This document shows positions 7,795-13,384 of a stretch of DNA of 15,639 nt, piece by piece (position 1 is the first letter of the stretch; each line of letters starts with the position of its first letter). The notes beneath the pieces were generated by a model, which worked only from the letters and a program-made list of their open reading frames with translations, did not search any database and was not told the origin of the DNA. Position numbers and translations under genes: made by a program. The stretch comes from Ramlibacter sp. GTDB lineage: Bacteria > Pseudomonadota > Gammaproteobacteria > Burkholderiales > Burkholderiaceae. The stretch is taken from assembly GCA_014376915.1 (NCBI GenBank), contig JACMQP010000202.1:1-15639 (forward strand), in the 5' to 3' direction.

Positions 7795-8787
7795 TTACTG
7801 CAAGGCCTGCACCCCGGCAACCAGCCAGCCGCTATGACCGCTCTTGGGCTTGGTCATGTTCCAGACTTCGCGGAATGGGCTGGGGCCGGCCGCCGGCTCC
7901 TCGCGGATCATTCCGGAGAATTCCACACTCGCCATGTAGTCGTCGTTCAGCTCCTCGATGCCCAGCAGCTGTGCCTCCAGCGTCACGACCTCGGTCTTGT
8001 TCGGGCCGACGGCCTGAGTCCCCTCGCGTTCGGCCAGCTGCGAGCGGATCTCGACCAGCATCTCGTCGGTCATCATGGCGCGCAGGCTCGGGATGTCCGA
8101 GCGGTCCCAGGCATCCTGCAGCGTCACGAAGTTGCGCTTGGCTGCGACGATGAAGCCGTCGGTGTCGAAGCCGGTGGGGACGCCCCAGTTCTGCGAGCCG
8201 CCGAGCGCCGACCCGATCTGCACTCCCGAGCCGACCGCGCCAGCCTTGGCCGAGTCGAACGCCATGCTGTTGCGCTCCCACGGGCGGGCCGAGGCGTCGT
8301 TGCCGACTTTGTCGGGGCTGTATTGCGGCGCGGGGAGGGGCGATTCGGCGCTGGCGCCGGCGCCCTGGAACGCGTAAGGCGAGGCGGCTTGCGGTTGTCC
8401 TGCGGCACGCCGGCGCATCACGAAGCCGATCACCATCACCACCACCATGGCCAGCAGGGCGAACATCAGGATGTTGCCGAAGGCTCCGCCCAGGCCGAGC
8501 GAATGGGCCAGCCAGGCCAGGCCGAGGCCGGCTGCGAGGCCGCCGAGCATCGCGCCCCAGGGGCGCTTGGCCGGTGCGGCGGCCGGGGTGGCGGGGGCCG
8601 GCGTCGGCCGGGCCACGTTGGTCGCGTTCTGGGCATTGCCCGGCGCCGCCGGCGGCGTCGCCTGGCGCTGCGTCACGTTGCCCGACTGCCGGCCGAAGGA
8701 GCCGCCGCCACCCATGCGCCGCGCGGCATCCGCTTCCATGCTGGAAAAGGCCAGCAACGCCACCAACACCACGGACCACAGTTTCAT
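7795..8787 (-). CDS. Tim44-like domain membrane protein
   Basis: A 330-residue protein. MKLWSVVLVALLAFSSMEADA looks like a signal peptide or N-terminal anchor. A Gly/Gln/Pro/Ala-rich linker follows (25-75), then two hydrophobic segments (about 79-97 and 104-124). The C-terminal Tim44-like domain covers about 205-328 (FIVAAKRNFVTLQDAWDRSD; VTLEAQLLGIEELNDDYMASV; FREVWNMTKP). The domain is named after the mitochondrial import protein Tim44, where it contacts membrane lipids; the bacterial function is unsettled. ATG 8787 was chosen because GGAG lies 6 bases upstream; ATG 8793 is too near that site, and the frame opening at 8838 would run into ubiE. The gene is 31 bases after ubiE and 49 before ubiJ, within the ubiquinone block, so it may serve that pathway or the membrane near it. 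Confidence 0.88.
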   Translation of the reverse strand: MKLWSVVLVALLAFSSMEADAARRMGGGGSFGRQSGNVTQRQATPPAAPGNAQNATNVARPTPAPATPAAAPAKRPWGAMLGGLAAGLGLAWLAHSLGLGGAFGNILMFALLAMVVVMVIGFVMRRRAAGQPQAASPYAFQGAGASAESPLPAPQYSPDKVGNDASARPWERNSMAFDSAKAGAVGSGVQIGSALGGSQNWGVPTGFDTDGFIVAAKRNFVTLQDAWDRSDIPSLRAMMTDEMLVEIRSQLAEREGTQAVGPNKTEVVTLEAQLLGIEELNDDYMASVEFSGMIREEPAAGPSPFREVWNMTKPKSGHSGWLVAGVQALQ

Positions 8788-8793
8788 GACCAT

Positions 8794-8797
8794 CTCC
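8794..8797 (-). promoter_or_regulatory. Ribosome binding site deciding the Tim44-like start
   Basis: GGAG on the minus strand is 6 bases from ATG 8787 but only one base from ATG 8793. That makes MKLWSV the better start, and the result is a clean signal-peptide-like N-terminus. Confidence 0.6.
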
Positions 8798-8818
8798 AGG
8801 CTCTCGCCATTGTTGTCT

Positions 8819-9550
8819 TCAGCACTTGATTCCGACATGCAGCGCCACGACGCCGCCGGTCAGGTTGTGATAGTCCACGTGACCGAAGCCACCCTGCTTC
8901 ATCATCGCCTTGAGTTCTTCCTGCCCAGGATGCATCCTGATCGATTCGGCCAGATAGCGGTAGCTGTCGGAGTCGCCGGCCACCAGCTTGCCCAGCCGCG
9001 GCAGCACCTTGAACGAATACCACTCGTAGGCCTTGACCATAGGTCGGGGCACTTTGGAGAATTCAAGGACCAGCAGCTTGCCACCCGGTTTGAGCACCCG
9101 GTTCATCTCGGCCAGCGCCACGTTCTTGCGAGTCATGTTGCGCAGGCCGAAGGCCACGCTCACAAGGTCGAACCGGTTGTCGGCAAAGGGCAGCTTCTCG
9201 GCGTCGCAGACCACGGTCGGCAGGGCCACGCCGGCGTCGATCAGCCGGTCGCGGCCGCCGCGCAGCATCGCTTCGTTGATGTCGGTGTGGACCACCTGCC
9301 CGGTGATGCCCACCTTCCTGGCGAAGGCGAGCGCGAGGTCGCCGGTGCCGCCGGCGATGTCCAGCACCTGCTGGCCTTCGCGGACGTTGGCCGCCAGCAC
9401 CGTGTAGGCCTTCCAGGCGCGGTGCAGTCCCATCGACATCAGGTCGTTCATCAGGTCGTACCTGGGCGCGACCGAATCGAAGACACCCCGCACCCGGCGC
9501 GCCTTGTCGCGCTCGTCGACGGATTCGAAGCCGAAATGGGTGCTGCTCAT
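8819..9550 (-). CDS. ubiE: Demethylmenaquinone/2-polyprenyl-benzoquinol C-methyltransferase UbiE
   Basis: A 243-residue SAM-dependent methyltransferase that adds the C2 methyl group in ubiquinone synthesis (and acts in menaquinone synthesis where that is made). Both PROSITE-type UbiE signatures are present: [17 protein letters not shown] at 31-47 and [14 protein letters not shown] at 151-164. SAM motif I is LDIAGGTGD at 63-71, with the acidic SAM residue Asp90 in VVHTD. Length and sequence are typical. The ATG has AGGA 7 bases upstream. It is preceded by 139 bases of intergenic DNA holding a strong hairpin, so it may begin its own transcript. Downstream genes are the Tim44-like protein, ubiJ and ubiB. 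Confidence 0.97.
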   Translation of the reverse strand: MSSTHFGFESVDERDKARRVRGVFDSVAPRYDLMNDLMSMGLHRAWKAYTVLAANVREGQQVLDIAGGTGDLALAFARKVGITGQVVHTDINEAMLRGGRDRLIDAGVALPTVVCDAEKLPFADNRFDLVSVAFGLRNMTRKNVALAEMNRVLKPGGKLLVLEFSKVPRPMVKAYEWYSFKVLPRLGKLVAGDSDSYRYLAESIRMHPGQEELKAMMKQGGFGHVDYHNLTGGVVALHVGIKC

Positions 9551-9588
9551 GGGTCGATCCTAGGCTGAATGGAGGCTGACTGCGTCAC

Positions 9589-9613
9589 AACCCTGAAAGA
9601 AAACAGGGTTTGT
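9589..9613. promoter_or_regulatory. Strong inverted repeat in the ubiE upstream region
   Basis: Plus strand AACCCTG (9589-9595), an eight-base A-rich loop, then CAGGGTT (9604-9610) is a perfect seven-pair repeat. With a single bulge the stem extends to CACAACCCTG / CAGGGTTTGTG (9586-9614). It lies about 40 bases before the ubiE ATG and 76 bases past the DUF971 stop. Neither strand has a T-run after it. It could be a leader-RNA hairpin of ubiE, a factor-dependent terminator for DUF971, or a protein-binding site. Confidence 0.5.
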
Positions 9614-9629
9614 GGGCTGATTCTCACTG

Positions 9630-9687
9630 AAAGCAAGGCGCTGGCGGCGCGGTTGACGCCTTCCGCACGGGAGCGCAAAGCAAGGCG
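9630..9687. repeat. Short direct repeat AAAGCAAGGCG between DUF971 and ubiE genes
   Basis: The 11-base string AAAGCAAGGCG occurs at 9630-9640 and again at 9677-9687. The second copy ends two bases before the DUF971 stop codon region. The bases between are GC-rich and hold no gene. Two copies of 11 bases in so short a region could be chance in GC-rich DNA, a duplicated binding site or the remnant of a small duplication. Confidence 0.3.
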
Positions 9688-9689
9688 GA

Positions 9690-10103
9690 TCAGTGCGATC
9701 CGCAGGCGTGGCCGCCCTTTTCCGGCATCGGCGCGTCGCGCGCGATGCCCGCCTGCCCCAGCCGGCGCTCGTACTCGGCCCAGAGCTGGTCCTGGTCGGC
9801 GCCGAGGTGGTAGAGGTAGTCCCAGGAAAAAAGCCCAGTGTCGTGGCCGTCGGAAAAACTGGGTTGGACCGCGTAGTTGCCGATCGGCTCCAGGCCGACC
9901 AGGTCGACCTCGCGCTTGCCGGTCTGCAGCACCTCCTGGCCCGGGCCGTGGCCCTGAACTTCGGCCGACGGCGAATAGACGCGCATCAGCTCGAACGGGA
10001 TGCGGAAGTGGGCGCCGTCGGAAAACGCAACCTCGAGCACGCGCGAGTGGCTGTGCACCGTGATGTCCGTCGGGGTGGGAGCACCCGTCTGCAAGCCTGC
10101 CAT
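9690..10103 (-). CDS. DUF971 / gamma-butyrobetaine hydroxylase-like N-terminal domain protein
   Basis: A 137-residue single-domain protein. DITVHSHSRVLEVAFSDG near 13-30, FELMRVYSPSAEVQGHG near 38-54, VDLVGLEPIGNYAVQPSFSDGHDTGLFSWDYL near 66-97 and LWAEYERRL near 107-115 match DUF971 (PF06155). That domain also forms the N-terminus of eukaryotic gamma-butyrobetaine hydroxylases. The enzymatic half is absent, so it is not itself a hydroxylase. The C-terminus ends in HACGSH, a Cys/His tail that could bind metal. It starts 21 bases after the TpsB stop with a poor ribosome site. Its usual neighbour in Betaproteobacteria is ubiE, as here, which suggests a role near quinone or Fe-S metabolism; this is inference. 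Confidence 0.88.
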   Translation of the reverse strand: MAGLQTGAPTPTDITVHSHSRVLEVAFSDGAHFRIPFELMRVYSPSAEVQGHGPGQEVLQTGKREVDLVGLEPIGNYAVQPSFSDGHDTGLFSWDYLYHLGADQDQLWAEYERRLGQAGIARDAPMPEKGGHACGSH

Positions 10104-10124
10104 GTCAGTGTCCGGAAACGGTGC

Positions 10125-11759
10125 TCAGAAACGCACCGAGAGGTTGATGTAGAAGCGCTCGTCGTCGCGTTGCGGCGCCGAGGAATTGAGCGACTGTGGC
10201 ACCCGGCTGCCGGTGAAAATGTGGCCGTAGTCCGCCGAGACGGCATACCCACCGCTGCCGTAGCGCAAGCCCAGCCCGGCGCTGGCGAGGCGGTCGGTCG
10301 ACGGCTTCGGCGCCGCCGCGTTGTTGTTTTGCAGCCAGCCGGCGTCGACGAAGCCGAGGAGCCGCAGCCCGGGCATCAATTCGGGCGTCGTCACCTCGAA
10401 CGTGGCCGACACACCCTTGTCGCCGGAAACCGGCCGCTCGATCGACGTTCCGCGCACCGAGCCCAGGCCGCCGAGGCCGAATTGCTCGCCTGAAATCAGC
10501 GTGTCGGGGCTGTACTGGTACTGGCCGCGCACGCTCCACATCCAGTTGCCCCTGAAGGCCGTCGCGTAGCTGGCGCCACCGCGCACGGCTTTCCAGTGCG
10601 TGGTCTCGATCTTCGGGTCTTCGGCACGGTAAGACTGCACGTCGTTGCCATGGCCGCCGGTCGTGTTGAAGGCGAAGTCGACGTTGTAGCCCCACACGGA
10701 CGTGTCGGTCTCGGTGCGGGTCGTATAGCCCAGCGTAACCGGGCGACTGCGCCGGTCGACGCCGATGGTCTGGTCGTTGATGACCGACGCGCGGAACAGC
10801 TTGTCGTCGATGGCCACAGACAGGTAATCGCGGCGACCGCCGTTCGGCGGCAGGTAATGCGTGTAGTTGACGCCGAAGGTGTGGCCGGCGCCAGTGCTGG
10901 TGAAGGTGCCGAAATTGCCGATCACGTCGGACCGCGTGTAGTTGACGCCGATGACGCCGCCCTGGGCGTAGAGCGGCACCTTGTACGACAGGCCGATCTG
11001 CTTGACGTCGCTCATCCGCTCCAGCGACGTGGTGTAGGCACCGATGAACTGGTGATCGCGGTTGAACACATTGGTGTGGCCGCCCGAAACGCTGAAGCGG
11101 TCGCGTCCCGATGATTGTGAACCGCCATTGGACAGGCTGGCGCCGAAGGTCCAGGGGCGGCTCTCCCTGACAGTGACGGTGGCGTCGATCTTGTCCGGCT
11201 CGTCGGCTTCCTTGATCCCGACCTGGATCTGCTTGTTCGGGTTTTCGTTGGCGATCGCAGTCTGCACCGCCAACGTCTTGAAGTTCGGCGTCTGGCCCTC
11301 CTGCAGTTCGGGAATCGAGCGGCGGATGTTGGCGTCATCGTAGATCGCCAGCTTGTCCATCGTCACCCTGCTGATGGTGAACTTGACGACGCTCAGGGTG
11401 ACCCTGTCGCCGACTTCCTGCGGCGGCAACGCGACCCGGTGCAGCCCGAAACCGCGTTCGCGCAGCGCGGTTTCAAGCGCCGCAGTGGCCTTCTGCAATG
11501 TCTCAATGGTGGCGTCGACCCGCACGTAGGGCGCCAGCACGCGCGCCGTCTCGCCTTCGTCCAGCGGGTTGTCGCCGGTGACCTGGAAGCCCTTGATCGC
11601 GAACACTGGCGTGGGCGCGGACTGCACTACCCCGTCTGGCGGCAGCTGCTGCGAAAGCGCCGGCAAGGCCGCGCCGGCGACAACGCATAGGGCCAGACTC
11701 GCGGTACGCGAGAGCTGGCCGCGCGCCGCGAAAGCTGCAAAAAACCCTTGTTTTTTCAT
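10125..11759 (-). CDS. ShlB/FhaC/HecB-type outer-membrane transporter (TpsB, two-partner secretion)
   Basis: A 544-residue Omp85-superfamily protein that would export a partner protein across the outer membrane. The N-terminus MKKQGFF with a hydrophobic run to about residue 37 (ALPALSQ) is a signal peptide. A POTRA-like domain covers about 51-125 (FAIKGFQVTGDN; ALRERGFGLHRVALPP), a second about 126-200, then the beta-barrel to a terminal Phe (SVRF), as expected for BAM-dependent insertion. The L6-loop motif is GGLGSVRGTS at 430-439, with Thr where most members have Tyr or Phe. ATG 11759 was preferred over the frame start at 11807 because it opens the signal peptide and has GAGAGAGG upstream. 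The FecR-domain gene precedes it by 81 bases. No exoprotein gene is visible, so the cargo is unknown. Confidence 0.92.
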   Translation of the reverse strand: MKKQGFFAAFAARGQLSRTASLALCVVAGAALPALSQQLPPDGVVQSAPTPVFAIKGFQVTGDNPLDEGETARVLAPYVRVDATIETLQKATAALETALRERGFGLHRVALPPQEVGDRVTLSVVKFTISRVTMDKLAIYDDANIRRSIPELQEGQTPNFKTLAVQTAIANENPNKQIQVGIKEADEPDKIDATVTVRESRPWTFGASLSNGGSQSSGRDRFSVSGGHTNVFNRDHQFIGAYTTSLERMSDVKQIGLSYKVPLYAQGGVIGVNYTRSDVIGNFGTFTSTGAGHTFGVNYTHYLPPNGGRRDYLSVAIDDKLFRASVINDQTIGVDRRSRPVTLGYTTRTETDTSVWGYNVDFAFNTTGGHGNDVQSYRAEDPKIETTHWKAVRGGASYATAFRGNWMWSVRGQYQYSPDTLISGEQFGLGGLGSVRGTSIERPVSGDKGVSATFEVTTPELMPGLRLLGFVDAGWLQNNNAAAPKPSTDRLASAGLGLRYGSGGYAVSADYGHIFTGSRVPQSLNSSAPQRDDERFYINLSVRF

Positions 11760-11775
11760 TTTTCCCGCCTCTCTC

Positions 11776-11804
11776 AGACAAGCCCGATCCGGGGCGAATT
11801 GTCT
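11776..11804 (-). promoter_or_regulatory. Hairpin in the leader of the TpsB gene
   Basis: Plus strand AGACAA+GCCC (11776-11785), loop GATCCG, GGGC (11792-11795), bulge GAA, TTGTCT (11799-11804) can form ten pairs with one three-base bulge. In the transcript it ends immediately before the GAGAGAGG ribosome site and 16 bases before the TpsB ATG. It could reduce TpsB output relative to the FecR-domain protein, stabilise the mRNA or act as an attenuator. There is no U-tract. Confidence 0.45.
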
Positions 11805-11840
11805 CACCCGCCCGCTGGTTTTGTCACGACGCGGACCGCC

Positions 11841-13214
11841 TCACTTGCACTGATTGGAGGGTTTGACGCCGACGTCGGCAAGCACGCTCACCAGCAGCGG
11901 ATTCTTGCTGGTGGGCAGCGGGAGCTTGTCGAAATCGATGAATTTTGGAATCATCGTCGGCCGCGCGGTATTGCCGTTGTTGCCGGCAAAGCCGGCCTCG
12001 CCGCGCCCCAGTTGGAGGATGTCGGTGGCGGTCACGATCTCGATGTGACCGTCGCGCACGAAGACGAACAAGCCTTCCTGTGTGTCCGAAACGCTGTCGC
12101 TGGAAAACAACTTGGGTGGCACATCAACCGTGTCGGGCCGCGGCTCGCTGAAGTCCGGCTGGTTAGTGATGGCGCGCACGCCAGCGGGCGAAATGAACAG
12201 GCCCTGACCGGCCTGCAGGACCTCGAGCGCCGTCGCGCCGGTCTGCTGCACGCTCACCGAGCCCAGCCACGTGAAAACCGTGAGGCCGGAGTCGTCGGTA
12301 GGCGGTTCCTCCGCGCAGATGCCGGTGCAGACGATGTCAAACCCGGTGCCGCGAATGCCGATCGTGGCGGTTGCCGTGTTGAAGCCGACGTTGCGGTTGT
12401 TGGCCTTGGCGATCAGCCCGGTCAGCGCGCGCACCGTGCCTTTCAACACCGAGGCGAGGAAGCGGCCTTCGCCAGCGTTCTGGTTGTCGTAGACGAAGTT
12501 GTCGACCCGGAACCGTGTCGCCTGGCCAAGCGTGATGCGGGTGTCGTCGCGGAAGGCCAGCATCGCGCGGGTGCCCTGGCTGGTCTCGACGACGTCGCCG
12601 GGATAGACGCTGCCGCCGTCGACCAGCCGTCGGCGTGCGCCCATCGTGTCGGTGGCGTTCAGCACGCCCTGGGAGGCGACGACCCTGGCGCTGGCCTGGA
12701 CTGTGTTGGGGCGCGCGCTTTCCTGCACCCGCGAGGACTCGGCCCCGCATTCACTGACGCACAGGCGAACGTCGAAATCGGTGCCCCGGATGCCGATGGT
12801 GGCCGTGCTGGTACGCACTTTGGCGGCTTCGGGCGCGTTCTTCGAAATCAGCCCGGTGACGGCGCGAAAACCGCCGCGTACCAGTTGCAGCAGCATGCTG
12901 TTGTCGGCCGCGTTTTCCTTGAAGCGGTACTGCTGCACCACCATCTCGGAGTTCGGGCGCACGGTCATCCGCGTACCGTCGTCCAGCTTGACGATGGCGG
13001 AAGCGCCTTCCGACGTCGTCAGCCGGTCCCCTTCGCGCAAGCTCAGGCCCTTGCCCAGCGTGCGTGGCACCTGGCCCGGCGCCTGGGCGAATCCGACCCC
13101 CCGGGCGAACTCGACTTCACCCACGGCTTGTGCGCCGGCGGGCAGGCCGGCGAGCAGCAAGCCGATGCCGACGACCAAAGGCTCCAGCCGTTTGCCACAG
13201 AGTTGCAGGGTCAT
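11841..13214 (-). CDS. Secreted protein with two tandem FecR domains
   Basis: A 457-residue protein with a signal peptide (residues 1-30, cleavage likely after AGAQA). Two FecR domains (PF04773) follow. Copy 1, about 57-156, contains GDRLTTSEGASAIVKLDDGT and ends STATIGIRGTDFD. Copy 2, about 198-300, contains GDVVETSQGTRAMLAFRDDT and ends ATATIGIRGTGFD. Each is followed by a CxxxC pair (Cys152/156 and Cys296/300). A non-repeated C-terminal region (300-457) ends in NQCK. There is no N-terminal anti-sigma region or transmembrane helix as in classical FecR, and no sigma factor or TonB receptor nearby, so a sigma regulator is unlikely. It is periplasmic or surface-exposed. The start has GGAGGT 8 bases upstream. 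It precedes the TpsB gene and is probably cotranscribed. Its function is unknown. Confidence 0.9.
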   Translation of the reverse strand: MTLQLCGKRLEPLVVGIGLLLAGLPAGAQAVGEVEFARGVGFAQAPGQVPRTLGKGLSLREGDRLTTSEGASAIVKLDDGTRMTVRPNSEMVVQQYRFKENAADNSMLLQLVRGGFRAVTGLISKNAPEAAKVRTSTATIGIRGTDFDVRLCVSECGAESSRVQESARPNTVQASARVVASQGVLNATDTMGARRRLVDGGSVYPGDVVETSQGTRAMLAFRDDTRITLGQATRFRVDNFVYDNQNAGEGRFLASVLKGTVRALTGLIAKANNRNVGFNTATATIGIRGTGFDIVCTGICAEEPPTDDSGLTVFTWLGSVSVQQTGATALEVLQAGQGLFISPAGVRAITNQPDFSEPRPDTVDVPPKLFSSDSVSDTQEGLFVFVRDGHIEIVTATDILQLGRGEAGFAGNNGNTARPTMIPKFIDFDKLPLPTSKNPLLVSVLADVGVKPSNQCK

Positions 13215-13222
13215 GATGACTT

Positions 13223-13228
13223 ACCTCC
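13223..13228 (-). promoter_or_regulatory. Strong ribosome binding site of the FecR-domain gene
   Basis: GGAGGT, a near-perfect Shine-Dalgarno sequence, stands 8 bases before ATG 13214. It is the strongest ribosome site seen in the window and implies high translation of this secreted protein. Confidence 0.7.
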
Positions 13229-13265
13229 GGATACCCGATTTCACGGCACATGGACAACGCTATGC

Positions 13266-13313
13266 GTTATACACGCTCGCCTCTGGCCGCAGGGTTCTTC
13301 CGGCGGCCCTGCG
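13266..13313 (-). promoter_or_regulatory. Candidate promoter and inverted repeat upstream of the FecR/TpsB unit
   Basis: The minus strand has TATAAC (13271-13266) as a possible -10 box, about 50 bases before the FecR-domain ATG. No good -35 box is seen at 16-18 bases. Instead an inverted repeat, plus strand CGCAGGG (13288-13294) and CCCTGCG (13307-13313) with a 12-base spacer, covers the -35 region and could be an activator or repressor site. The -10 lies within GCGT-TATAC-ACGC (13264-13276), a second small palindrome. The whole 170-base gap 13215-13384 holds no gene. Confidence 0.35.
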
Positions 13314-13384
13314 AAGGGGGCTCGTGCCGGAATTCACAGTCGCTGCGCCGTTTGCGGCGGCCACGCCACCGACACGCCCCTCAT

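Noticed and set aside
8788..8838. Longer N-terminus for the Tim44-like protein starting at 8838
   Set aside because: It would overlap ubiE, places acidic residues before the signal-like segment and lacks a ribosome site, while 8787 has GGAG at 6 bases.
11841..13214. Classical FecR anti-sigma regulator of an iron-uptake system
   Set aside because: There is no ECF sigma factor, TonB receptor, anti-sigma N-terminus or transmembrane helix; the domain is duplicated and the partner gene is a TpsB transporter.
13346..13359. CGCCG-TTTG-CGGCG as an intrinsic terminator after the FAD/Fe-S gene
   Set aside because: The stem has only five pairs with no T-run on the minus strand; such short GC repeats are common by chance here.
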